From Candidatus Delongbacteria bacterium (lineage in GTDB: Bacteria > JAGOEH01): a stretch of 15,329 bases of DNA. The stretch is from contig JAGOEH010000070.1 of the NCBI GenBank assembly GCA_017997825.1, positions 1-15,329 on the forward strand, written 5' to 3'. Shown in pieces: positions 8,288 to 15,329 of the stretch (positions are counted from its first letter, which is position 1; every line of letters begins with the position of its first letter). The translations under genes were made by a program, and so were the position numbers. The notes beneath the pieces are model-generated. The model was not told the DNA's origin, made no database searches, and was given only the letters and a program-made list of their open reading frames with translations.

Positions 8288-8316
8288 TTGCAATTATGTA
8301 GCGGATATATTAATTT
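8288..8316 (+). promoter_or_regulatory. Weak candidate sigma70-type promoter upstream of the ceramidase-like gene
   Basis: TTGCAA (8288-8293) resembles a -35 element and TAATTT (8311-8316), 17 bases later, a poor -10. Overlapping alternatives such as TATATT (8306-8311) have bad spacing. The AT-rich setting before the first gene of a probable transcription unit is the main support. Confidence 0.2.
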
Positions 8317-8359
8317 ACCATAATGAATTGTAGGTTATTCAGGAAATGAGGATTACCCG

Positions 8360-9682
8360 ATGAAATGCAAACTTATGCCGGCTGTTTTTCTGGTATGGTG
8401 TAGTCTGATTGTCGGGATCATCGTCCGGCGCGGCTATTCCGGTGATTTTCACGATATCGACCAAGAATTCTCCATCCCTGTTACCCGGGATTCAACTCTG
8501 CCCGAGATCGCCAAAATCGGTTTCTATAGCCAGGATATCACCCCGGTGGCCTGGGAGTCATGGAATGACAGAAACAGTAACGGTTTGCATGAACCCGATC
8601 AGCATGAAGAATTCGCGGATTCCAATCATAATGGGATCTTTGATGCCATCTATTGCGGCGGAGATGATACCGGAAAACCGATCCGCCGGGTGAAATCAAA
8701 ACTGAACCTGACTGCCTGTGTAATGAGTATTGGGGATGACCGCTGGTGTATTGTCAATTATGACGGCTATGGGATCAATGACCGGGGGTATAGCCAATTG
8801 TCCGATTTTCTCCGCAAAAACCACCGGATCGATCTGCTCCTCTTGGTTCCCAATCTCAATTATCACTCCCCCGACCTGATTGGGTGGTGGAACCGGGATG
8901 CATTCGGCCGTCCACGGATCAATCAGGATTATTGGAGTCTTTTTAAGACCAGGCTCTATGTAGCGGTTGATCTTGCCTGTGAGCGGTTAAGTGATTTTCA
9001 GGTCAGAGTATCTTCAGTCTGCGATCAGGACCAAGGATACCTTTTTTTAGATCTTATGGGTTCAACCCTCGGACAGTTTGTAATATCCCATACCCAAGCG
9101 GACACGATCGATCATCAAGCCTATATTTCGAGCGCCTGGTACGGCGTTCAGCGGAATAAAGCAAGGAGGGCCGGAATCGATCATACCCTTTTTTTTAATC
9201 AATGGTGTACCGGTAGCCGATTGGCGGATGACCCCAAATCGATTGACTGGATGTTCGATACTCTTTACTATCAACCGGCTCAGCCGGAGATTGAAGTATT
9301 CTGCAATACCCGCTCGGTTCTGATCCCGGTCCACCCTAAGCAAATCCTTACCCACTTTATTAACGGCAGTTCTCAACGCCCGGTTTATCGGTTTTCAGCA
9401 CTGACCAGCCAGGTCACCCTGATGAAAATCGACAAGAGCTGGATTATGGCTTCTCCCGTTCGATTCTCCACCCGCCGGATCAACCGGATGCTGCAACGGT
9501 TCGATGATAAGGAAAATATCCATTTTTTGGCTTTTGTGAATGATCAGCTGGGCGATTATCCGGGTAACCTGATTCAACATCGTAATGTCGGTATGATGAT
9601 TGAAAAACTTTATTGGGACATGATGCAGAATTATTTTATCACCTATCGGAAGGACGATTTAACGATCAAGGAGAATTTATGA
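8360..9682 (+). CDS. Exported or membrane-anchored protein resembling neutral/alkaline ceramidase-like proteins, catalytic residues apparently lost
   Basis: This 440-residue protein begins with a hydrophobic segment (about 5-22) ending in RR, a signal peptide or membrane anchor. I recognise the layout of bacterial proteins annotated as neutral/alkaline non-lysosomal ceramidase-like: SQDITP (57-62), then two Asp/Asn-rich possible calcium loops WNDRNSNGLHE (68-78) and ADSNHNGIFD (86-95), then VKSKLNLTACVM (111-122), VPNLNYHSPDLIGWW (163-177) and NDQLGDYPG (394-402). In active relatives the last three are of the type VHDPLWARA, THxHxxPDxxGLWG and NDxxGY. Here the His in the first is Lys, the first His of the second is missing (only H169 remains) and the Tyr in the third is replaced. 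It may thus be a non-catalytic relative. Family assignment is from memory of motifs and moderate only. GAGG lies eight bases before the ATG; the stop overlaps the next start (ATGA). Confidence 0.5.
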   Translation: MKCKLMPAVFLVWCSLIVGIIVRRGYSGDFHDIDQEFSIPVTRDSTLPEIAKIGFYSQDITPVAWESWNDRNSNGLHEPDQHEEFADSNHNGIFDAIYCGGDDTGKPIRRVKSKLNLTACVMSIGDDRWCIVNYDGYGINDRGYSQLSDFLRKNHRIDLLLLVPNLNYHSPDLIGWWNRDAFGRPRINQDYWSLFKTRLYVAVDLACERLSDFQVRVSSVCDQDQGYLFLDLMGSTLGQFVISHTQADTIDHQAYISSAWYGVQRNKARRAGIDHTLFFNQWCTGSRLADDPKSIDWMFDTLYYQPAQPEIEVFCNTRSVLIPVHPKQILTHFINGSSQRPVYRFSALTSQVTLMKIDKSWIMASPVRFSTRRINRMLQRFDDKENIHFLAFVNDQLGDYPGNLIQHRNVGMMIEKLYWDMMQNYFITYRKDDLTIKENL

Positions 9683-10161
9683 CCATTCTGGACGTAGCGG
9701 TTGAAAAACCGGAGGAAATCAATTTTATTCTGGGCCAGACCCATTTTATCAAGACGGTGGAAGACCTGAATGAACTGATAGTGACCAGTATCCCGGGCGG
9801 AAAGTTCGGACTAGCCTTCAATGAAGCTTCAGGCCCTTGTCTGGTTCGTTTTGCCGGCAACGATGACGAGTTGGTCGATTTGGCTGTCCGTAACCTGAAA
9901 ACCATCGGCGCCGGCCATACCTTTATCATTTTTATGCGTAATTTTTATCCTATTAATATTTTGAACGGGGTCAAGAATTGTCCTGAAGTGGCACGAATTT
10001 TCTGTGCCACCTCCAATCCGGTCACGGTCGTAGTGGCGGAAAATCCCCAGGGCCGCGGGATCCTGGGTGTCATCGACGGTTCATCCCCTATGGGAATAGA
10101 AACCGCTCAGGATATTCAAAAACGGCAATCATTCCTCCGGATGATCGGTTATAAAGCTTAA
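9679..10161 (+). CDS. Adenosine-specific kinase family protein (COG1839/DUF355 type)
   Basis: I chose ATG 9679 (160 residues) because AAGGAG lies five bases upstream and the family start begins there; the frame extends upstream to 9613 only over the previous gene. The sequence matches the small family annotated 'adenosine-specific kinase': FGLAFNEASGPCLVRFAGND (about 53-72), the GAGHTFIIFMR-type strand, NGVKNCPEVARIFCATSNPV and VVVAENPQGRGILGVIDGSSP with a C-terminal helix. The family is best known from archaea and thermophiles; structures exist but the physiological role is poorly established, so the kinase name should be read as an annotation label. It has no P-loop or classical kinase motif that I can see. 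It is coupled to the preceding gene by a 4-base ATGA overlap. No signal peptide, so it is probably cytoplasmic. Confidence 0.82.
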   Translation: MTILDVAVEKPEEINFILGQTHFIKTVEDLNELIVTSIPGGKFGLAFNEASGPCLVRFAGNDDELVDLAVRNLKTIGAGHTFIIFMRNFYPINILNGVKNCPEVARIFCATSNPVTVVVAENPQGRGILGVIDGSSPMGIETAQDIQKRQSFLRMIGYKA

Positions 10162-10187
10162 TCTATTATAAACAGGAGATAGAACCC

Positions 10188-10847
10188 GTGAAAAAACCAT
10201 GGTTATTGATCATACTGGTTGTGGTGTTATTGGCCGGCCAAGCCTGCAACCATGATTCCAAATCGTCAGCCGGACTGAAAGTCGGCGATGTCCGCGATTC
10301 CCTGGCCCACTTTCTAACGATTCTCCGGGTCAGCCCGCAGGATTCCCTGACTCTGGTCAAGGCGGCTGAGGCCTATTACCAGCTGGGTAAGATGGATTCC
10401 GCCTTGAAATATTTCCAGCGCCTGAATTTGCTCAACCCCAATCACGCTGAAATCATCAATCAGATCGGAAACTGTCTGACCGCGATGGGGAATGTCGAGG
10501 AAGCTCGATTTCAGTATAAAATGGCTACCAATCTCAATCCGGAGTATTATCCGGCCTGGCTGAATCTGGCCAGTGCTTGTCAAGAACAGGGCATGATCGA
10601 TGAAGCCGTAGCTAACTATGAAAAAACCATTTCACTGAAATCCGATTATTGGCCCGCTTATTACAATCTGGCGGTTCTTCAGTTTAAACTGAAACACTAT
10701 CAGCAAGCCCGCGATTTGTTTATCCAGGCCAGAGAAAAACTCAAGGATTACCCGGTACAGGAATCGATTCGGATCAAACATCAGGATGCCATTACAGCCA
10801 AAATTGCCTATTGCGATTCATTGCTTCGCCAGGCATCGGAGCGTTGA
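10188..10847 (+). CDS. TPR-repeat protein with lipoprotein-like N terminus
   Basis: The 219-residue product starts at GTG 10188, with AGGAG nine bases upstream (10174-10178). Residues 1-20 are a typical export signal (MKKPW, then a strongly hydrophobic run) ending LLAGQAC. Cys20 could be a lipidated cysteine, but the -3 residue is Gly rather than Leu, so the lipobox is atypical and a simple anchor or cleaved signal is possible. Four TPR units follow at about 52-85, 86-119, 120-153 and 154-187, each with the tyrosine/alanine/proline spacing (for example YYPAWLNLASACQEQGMIDE), ending in NPN/NPE/SD turns. A helical tail closes the protein. TPR solenoids mediate protein-protein contacts; the partner is unknown. 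It is 26 bases after the adenosine-kinase-like gene and 61 before FTCD. Confidence 0.8.
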   Translation: MKKPWLLIILVVVLLAGQACNHDSKSSAGLKVGDVRDSLAHFLTILRVSPQDSLTLVKAAEAYYQLGKMDSALKYFQRLNLLNPNHAEIINQIGNCLTAMGNVEEARFQYKMATNLNPEYYPAWLNLASACQEQGMIDEAVANYEKTISLKSDYWPAYYNLAVLQFKLKHYQQARDLFIQAREKLKDYPVQESIRIKHQDAITAKIAYCDSLLRQASER

Positions 10848-10898
10848 TTCTGAATGATTCCGGCCATCCGATCAGGCCGACGGACGATGATAGACTCA

Positions 10899-10904
10899 TG
10901 GAGG
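10899..10904 (+). promoter_or_regulatory. Ribosome binding site of the formiminotransferase-cyclodeaminase gene
   Basis: TGGAGG ends four bases before ATG 10909 and fixes that start. The preceding 10848-10898 shows only a 5-base CGGCC/GGCCG inverted repeat with no T run. Confidence 0.7.
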
Positions 10905-10908
10905 ATCT

Positions 10909-12585
10909 ATGAAACTGGTAGAATGTGTTCCGAATTTCAGTGAAGGTCGAAATCCGCAGATTATTGACCGGATTACGGAAGCGATGAAGAGTGTGGAAGG
11001 GATCACAATTCTGGATGTGGATCGGGGAACGGATACCAATCGAACGGTCGTGACGCTGGTCGGGCCTCCGGATAGTATTGGCCGGGCCGCTTACCTGGGG
11101 ATCGCCCGGGCGGCCGAACTGATCGATATGCGATACCATAAAGGGGCGCATCCCCGTCTCGGCGCCACCGATGTTTGCCCTTTCATTCCGGTATGCGGGG
11201 TCGAAATGGAGGATTGCGTCCGGATTGCCGCCGATTTAGGACGACGGGTTGGTCAGGAACTGGGAATTCCGGTCTATCTATATGAATATGCCGCTACCCG
11301 TCCGCTATGCCGTAACCTGTCCGATATTCGGGAAGGGGAGTATGAAGGGGGATTTGAGAAAATCCAGCGGCCGGAATGGCAGCCGGATTTCGGGCCGCAA
11401 GAGTTCAATCCCCGCAGTGGGGCTACTGTGATCGGAGCCCGCGAATTCCTCATTGCCTATAATATTAATCTGGCCACCCGCGATAAAAAAATCGCCCATG
11501 ATATTGCACTTGAAATCAGGGAAAAGGGAAAACCCATCCGGGATCAGCAAGGAAAAATCCAAAAAGATGATCAGGGGAATACCTGTTACCAGCCTGGACT
11601 CTTTAAAAATATCAAAGCCATCGGCTGGTTCATGGAAAGTTTCGGCTGCGCCCAGTTGTCCATCAATTTCACTAACTACCATATCACTCCGATTTACCGG
11701 GTTTTCGATGAAGTATGCCGCCTGGCCGATCAAAAAGGAGTCAGAGTTTCCGGCAGTGAACTGGTCGGGCTGATTCCCCTTCAGGCTCTCACCCAGGCCG
11801 GCCTCCATTATTTGCAGAAACAGCAACGATCAACCGCCGTTCCCGATTGGCAGATTTTGGACATGGCGGTGCGTTCCCTGGGATTGAACGACCTGTATCC
11901 CTTCGATATTAAAAAAAAGGTGATCGAATTGATGACGGAGGATCAATCTCATCATCAATTAGTCAACCTGAGTGTTCAGGCATTTGCGGACGAACTCTCC
12001 TCTGAATCGCCGGCCCCGGGCGGGGGATCGGTGGCCGCCTTGTGCGGCGCTCTCTCGGCAGCCCTGGGAGCTATGGTTTCCAATCTTACTTACTCCAAAA
12101 AGGGCTTTGAAACCCTTACCACGGAAATGATCGAGCGGGGTACCGCTCTCCAGCACCATAAAAAAGCCTTTGTAGATGATATCGATCGCGATACTCTGAG
12201 TTTCAATCGCTTGATGGAGGCCTTCCGACTGCCCAATAAAAGCGAGACCGAAAAACACCTCCGAACTCAGGCCATTGAAGAGGCTACTCGACAAGCAACG
12301 TTAGTCCCCCTGGAGGTGATGCGCCGCGTTGTCGCGATGGGAGATGACTTGGAATATATAGCGCTAAAAGGTAATCCCAATTCCCTCAGCGATGCCGGTG
12401 TCGCCGTTTTGACCGCCCAAACCGCTCTGGAAGGAGCTTATATGAATGTCCTGATCAATCTGAAGGGATTGCCGGCCGATGATTCTAAAACCCAGATCCG
12501 ATCCGAGGCGGATCATCTCAAAACCGCCGGCCTGGAAAAGTTACAGTCTATCCGTCAGACGATCTATCACCACTTGTCGGTTTGA
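10909..12585 (+). CDS. ftcD: Bifunctional glutamate formimidoyltransferase / formimidoyltetrahydrofolate cyclodeaminase
   Basis: The enzyme moves the formimino group from formiminoglutamate to tetrahydrofolate, then cyclises it to 5,10-methenyl-THF with release of ammonia, linking histidine breakdown to one-carbon folates. The 558 residues match the fused animal-type enzyme. The transferase domain (about 1-325) begins VECVPNFSEGR and carries YHKGAHPRLGATDVCPFIPV (76-95), where H81 matches the catalytic histidine, and later FTNYHITPIYRVF and GSELVGLIP (282-290). A linker (about 330-350) leads to the cyclodeaminase domain (about 351-558) with SPAPGGGSVAALCGALSAAL (367-386), DRDTLSFNRLMEAFRLP (426-442) and GNPNSLSDAGVA (488-499). 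No hutH, hutU or hutI is visible nearby. TGGAGG precedes the start. The TGA stop is two bases before the radical SAM ATG, so the two are probably cotranslated. Confidence 0.95.
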   Translation: MKLVECVPNFSEGRNPQIIDRITEAMKSVEGITILDVDRGTDTNRTVVTLVGPPDSIGRAAYLGIARAAELIDMRYHKGAHPRLGATDVCPFIPVCGVEMEDCVRIAADLGRRVGQELGIPVYLYEYAATRPLCRNLSDIREGEYEGGFEKIQRPEWQPDFGPQEFNPRSGATVIGAREFLIAYNINLATRDKKIAHDIALEIREKGKPIRDQQGKIQKDDQGNTCYQPGLFKNIKAIGWFMESFGCAQLSINFTNYHITPIYRVFDEVCRLADQKGVRVSGSELVGLIPLQALTQAGLHYLQKQQRSTAVPDWQILDMAVRSLGLNDLYPFDIKKKVIELMTEDQSHHQLVNLSVQAFADELSSESPAPGGGSVAALCGALSAALGAMVSNLTYSKKGFETLTTEMIERGTALQHHKKAFVDDIDRDTLSFNRLMEAFRLPNKSETEKHLRTQAIEEATRQATLVPLEVMRRVVAMGDDLEYIALKGNPNSLSDAGVAVLTAQTALEGAYMNVLINLKGLPADDSKTQIRSEADHLKTAGLEKLQSIRQTIYHHLSV

Positions 12586-12587
12586 TC

Positions 12588-13943
12588 ATGTTTAGTGAAA
12601 TGCCCACTATTCCTCGCTCCAATTATATTCCGGATTCCGATCTGCCGTTTCTTCTGGTGGCCGATGACCAAAGCCGGATCATTGAAATTCCTGAATTGCG
12701 AATGGTAACAGCCAGCAGGAACGAACCGGGTTTACCCTCCGTCGGCGAGATCATTCCTCTGCCCCCCGGCAGTGATCTGTTTGTCCTTCCTGACCGGATT
12801 CCTTATGGGTATGATCCGGTTGAAAAACGCTTTTTTCCACTACGGACCTACCAGGGTAAACGAGTTTTTCCGGTGGCAGCCTTCATGCCCCCCGCCTATA
12901 CTTATCTCCGCCATACTGCCTTCATCCGGGAAACCGGATCGGACTGGCTGCCTCTGTATGCCTATGCCCCGGTCGGATTCATGGATAATCAATACTATAC
13001 CACCGGTATCCGGGTCGATTCGGATATCCGTCAGGATCTGGATCAGGTGGATCATGAAGGGATCCGGCATCAGGGAGAGCTTCTGGCTCAACGTTACCCT
13101 CATAACCGATTGATCCAGCATATCGTGAAGAACTGCGCCTTCACCTATGGATGTCCGGCTGCCCGGAATTATGTGCAGCATCGCTGGGAGGCTCCATTGC
13201 CGACCTCCGTCAGCTGTAATGCCCGCTGCCTGGGGTGTATCTCCCTGCAGGACGGCTCCGGTTTGCCGGTCACTCAACCCCGTATAACCTTCGTTCCTAC
13301 TCCGGATGAAATCGCCGAACTGATCGTCCCGCATTTGCAAACTGCCGATGACCCGATCGGAAGCTTCGGCCAGGGTTGTGAAGGCGAACCCATTCTCCAG
13401 GCCGATACCATCGCGGCCGCCGTCCGCCTGATCCGGAATCAAACCTCCCGGGGAATCATCAATGTCAATTCCAATATGAGCTTGCCTTCCGCCATTGAAA
13501 CACTCTGCCTGGCCGGAGTCGATTCCTTCCGGGTCAGCCTCAATTCCGCCCAGCCCCACTATTATCAAGCTTACTTCCGATCCCCAACCTATCAGCTACG
13601 CGACGTCATGCGCAGTATCGAAATCGCCGGGAAATACAATAAATGGATCTCTCTGAATTATTTCATTTTTCCGGGATTCACCGATACTCCGGACGAAATC
13701 CGCGCTTTGACCGATTTGATCCGGACCTTCCGGATCGATTATATCCAGATGAGAAATCTGAATATCGATCCCCAGATGATGACGGAAACCCTCGAACTCT
13801 ATACTATTATGGATCAACCGATTGGAATTCTGAACTGGATGGAGCGAATCCGGGCCCTCTTTCCCTATAATCCCTTTGGGTATTTCAATCCCGGTGCTGA
13901 AAAAATCCGCCGGATTCGTCAACTGGAGGGCCATCATGAGTGA
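12588..13943 (+). CDS. Radical SAM protein with a long N-terminal region of unknown function
   Basis: The 451-residue product (from ATG 12588; a TTG at 12582 and an ATG at 12600 are alternatives, none with a strong ribosome binding site) carries the radical SAM cluster motif CNARCLGC (C210, C214, C217; CxxxCxxC). It also has FGQGCEGEP (260-268), equivalent to the SAM-binding GGEP element, and later VNSNMS, GVDSFRVSLNSA and QMRNLNIDP strands of the partial TIM barrel. About 200 residues precede the cluster; they are rich in Pro and aromatic residues and end with KNCAFTYGCP, which has two further cysteines (183, 189). No SPASM or B12 domain is apparent. I do not recognise a named activity; similar uncharacterised proteins exist. 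It is two bases after ftcD and overlaps the glycosyltransferase by eight bases. Confidence 0.85.
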   Translation: MFSEMPTIPRSNYIPDSDLPFLLVADDQSRIIEIPELRMVTASRNEPGLPSVGEIIPLPPGSDLFVLPDRIPYGYDPVEKRFFPLRTYQGKRVFPVAAFMPPAYTYLRHTAFIRETGSDWLPLYAYAPVGFMDNQYYTTGIRVDSDIRQDLDQVDHEGIRHQGELLAQRYPHNRLIQHIVKNCAFTYGCPAARNYVQHRWEAPLPTSVSCNARCLGCISLQDGSGLPVTQPRITFVPTPDEIAELIVPHLQTADDPIGSFGQGCEGEPILQADTIAAAVRLIRNQTSRGIINVNSNMSLPSAIETLCLAGVDSFRVSLNSAQPHYYQAYFRSPTYQLRDVMRSIEIAGKYNKWISLNYFIFPGFTDTPDEIRALTDLIRTFRIDYIQMRNLNIDPQMMTETLELYTIMDQPIGILNWMERIRALFPYNPFGYFNPGAEKIRRIRQLEGHHE

Positions 13944-15225
13944 TTCGATCCGGGCTTTATATATTTCCTATGACGGACTGACCGATCCGCTGGGTCAGTC
14001 CCAGGTCTTGCCATACCTGATCCGATTATCCGCCAAGGCAATCCGGTTTGATCTGCTGACCTATGATAAATCTTTCCGCATCCGGCAAACCGGTTTGGTG
14101 GAATCCCTACAGGAACGGACCCGCCGGCATGGTATCAACTGGAGCAGCCTGCGGTACCACAAACGATTCAGCCTGTTGTCCACCGCGTACGATATTCTGC
14201 GCGGGATCATCCTCTGCCGCCGTCTGGTCAAAACGGATCCCTCGTTTCGGATCGTTCATTGCCGGGGATATGTCTCCTCGCTGATCGGAATCTATCTTAA
14301 AAAAAACTTTGGACTTCGATTCATTTTCGATATGAGGGGATTCTGGCCTGAGGAAAAAACCGATGGGGGGAGCTGGCCGGCCAAGGGTTGGATTTATCGT
14401 CTGGTTAAACGATTTGAAAAAAAATACTTTCAACAGGCGGATTCGATCGTGATCCTGACCCGGACCGGGAAAAGCTATATTCTGGATCATCCCCAAGCCT
14501 ATCGGCCGCCGGCTGAGATTCAGGTTATTCCGACAGCGGTTGACTTGGATCACTTCCTCTACCATTCCGATTTCAAATCAGCCCGGCGGGAGTTTTTTCT
14601 CCGGACTCCGGCCGTCGAATGGGACTTGCGGCTTGTCTACAGCGGATCAATCGGTTCCTGGTACAAACCCCGGGATATGATTCTCTTTTACGCTTATTTT
14701 AAACAGGCCTTTCCCAACTCTTCATTAACTATGTTGATCAATAATCCGGAAAAAGAACAGCAATTGCGGCAATGGGCCGATGAATCCGAACAGCGTTTAC
14801 AGATTTCAGGATTGAGCCGGAGTATGACGGTATTATCGGTGGAATACTCCCGATTGCCGGAGTATTTGGGCCGGATGGATTGTAGTCTCTCCTTCATTGA
14901 ACCCTGTTTTTCCAAAATCAGCTCATTTCCGACCAAGTTCGGTGAGACCCTGGCCTGCGGATTACCCCAGATCATCAATTCCGGTATTGGGGATACGGCA
15001 CAGATCGTATCCGGGTATCATGTCGGATGGGTGGTTGAATCGTTTACTCCACAGGCCTATCAATCGACGATCGGCCGGATACCGGCACTGCTGAGGTCTT
15101 CTCCGGACTGTTTCCTGCGATGCCGGCAAACCGCTGAAGAATGGCTGAGTGTGGATCGACTCAGCGATACTTATTACAGTATTTATTCCCGGCTGAATTC
15201 CCGTAATCCGGCAGGTTTAATATGA
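13936..15225 (+). CDS. Glycosyltransferase family 4 (GT-B fold)
   Basis: A 429-residue probable cytoplasmic or membrane-peripheral sugar-nucleotide-dependent transferase, likely acting in exopolysaccharide, lipopolysaccharide or protein glycosylation. I chose ATG 13936 over the in-frame ATG 13876 because GGAGGG ends five bases before it and the family start LYISYDGLTDPLGQSQVLPYL (8-28) falls at the N terminus. Further features are FDMRGFWPEE (131-140), VIPTAVDLDHF (197-207), VYSGSIGSWYKP (234-245) and SFPTKFGETLACGLPQII (330-347), the C-terminal donor-sugar motif with the conserved Glu E337. The C-terminal catalytic region is of GT4 type. Donor and acceptor are unknown. It overlaps the radical SAM gene by eight bases and the next ORF by four, so the three are tightly coupled. 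Confidence 0.92.
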   Translation: MSDSIRALYISYDGLTDPLGQSQVLPYLIRLSAKAIRFDLLTYDKSFRIRQTGLVESLQERTRRHGINWSSLRYHKRFSLLSTAYDILRGIILCRRLVKTDPSFRIVHCRGYVSSLIGIYLKKNFGLRFIFDMRGFWPEEKTDGGSWPAKGWIYRLVKRFEKKYFQQADSIVILTRTGKSYILDHPQAYRPPAEIQVIPTAVDLDHFLYHSDFKSARREFFLRTPAVEWDLRLVYSGSIGSWYKPRDMILFYAYFKQAFPNSSLTMLINNPEKEQQLRQWADESEQRLQISGLSRSMTVLSVEYSRLPEYLGRMDCSLSFIEPCFSKISSFPTKFGETLACGLPQIINSGIGDTAQIVSGYHVGWVVESFTPQAYQSTIGRIPALLRSSPDCFLRCRQTAEEWLSVDRLSDTYYSIYSRLNSRNPAGLI

Positions 15226-15329
15226 ATTCCTGGATGACGACAAGCAGTGTATGCCGGACCATTCATGCGGGTTCACAATTCATCCTGAGAATGGTAGCTG
15301 ACAGTGTGCTGATCCGGACATACCGCCGG
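15222..15329 (+). CDS. Start of an ORF of unknown function, cut by the window edge
   Basis: ATG 15222 overlaps the glycosyltransferase stop in an ATGA arrangement like that at 9679. The frame stays open for all 36 codons to the edge: MNSWMTTSSVCRTI, then HAGSQFILRMVADS, then VLIRTYRR. CAGGTT upstream is only a weak ribosome binding site. I do not recognise the protein. The 4-base overlap and lack of stops support a real gene, but 36 codons could be open by chance. Confidence 0.5.
   Translation, partial: MNSWMTTSSVCRTIHAGSQFILRMVADSVLIRTYRR

Larger units (their letters stand above)
8191..8359 (+). other. Intergenic gap between two transcription units
   Basis: This 169-base stretch holds no credible ORF or RNA gene. 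It is the only gap longer than 100 bases in the window. It contains an inverted repeat followed by a T run (8237-8284) and then an AT-rich segment (about 8276-8340), consistent with the end of one operon and the start of another. Both readings are inference. Confidence 0.6.

Noticed and set aside
8345-8362. Five-codon upstream ORF (MRITR) whose TGA overlaps the ceramidase-like start
   Set aside because: AGGAA directly abuts its ATG with no proper spacing, and so short an ORF is likely by chance.
10859-10883. CGGCC/GGCCG inverted repeat before ftcD as a terminator
   Set aside because: The stem is only five base pairs, the loop is long and no T run follows.
1-15329. Mobile elements, CRISPR arrays, tRNA genes, toxin-antitoxin or defence modules
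   Set aside because: I found no repeat arrays, terminal inverted repeats, transposase or integrase motifs, tRNA-like folds or defence signature genes on either strand.

Overview
The window is about 15.3 kb of gene-dense bacterial chromosome. Every gene I can support is on the + strand, most genes overlap or are separated by a few bases, and only one gap exceeds 150 bases. There are no tRNA or rRNA genes, insertion sequences, CRISPR arrays or phage genes. The base composition looks balanced and the codon style uniform by eye (not computed). Shine-Dalgarno sequences are GGAG-like. Together with the style of the proteins (an AMP-binding acyl-CoA synthetase whose residual tail contains TPTQKIKRY, a fused formiminotransferase-cyclodeaminase, a GT4 enzyme beginning LYISYDGLTDPLGQSQ), this suggests an uncultured or little-studied Gram-negative bacterium, perhaps of the FCB superphylum. 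That placement is a weak inference.

Region 1 (1-8190) is a housekeeping operon: the 3' end of clpP, then clpX, engB/ysxC, rnz (RNase Z), rsmI, a long-chain acyl-CoA synthetase-like gene, dxs and nadK. It joins regulated proteolysis, ribosome assembly and rRNA methylation, tRNA 3' processing, fatty-acid activation, isoprenoid precursor synthesis and NADP supply. Its most notable feature is an in-frame TAA in the acyl-CoA synthetase gene at 5317-5319. The same frame continues beyond it for 30 codons and encodes the conserved C-terminal A10 motif with the catalytic lysine.

Region 2 (8191-8359) is the only sizeable intergenic gap. It holds an inverted repeat followed by a T run (possible terminator) and an AT-rich stretch that could hold a promoter. 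It probably separates two transcription units.

Region 3 (8360 to the right edge) is less conventional. It contains an exported or membrane-anchored protein that resembles the neutral-ceramidase-like family but appears to lack the metal-binding histidines; an adenosine-specific-kinase family protein (ATGA overlap with the previous gene); a TPR protein with an N-terminal lipoprotein-like or membrane segment; formiminotransferase-cyclodeaminase; a radical SAM protein with a long unassigned N-terminal region; a GT4 glycosyltransferase; and the start of another ORF cut by the window edge. From 10909 onward the genes are tightly coupled. I see no evidence of a complete new defence or mobile system. 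The best leads are the interrupted acyl-CoA synthetase, the apparently inactive ceramidase-like protein and the uncharacterised radical SAM protein.
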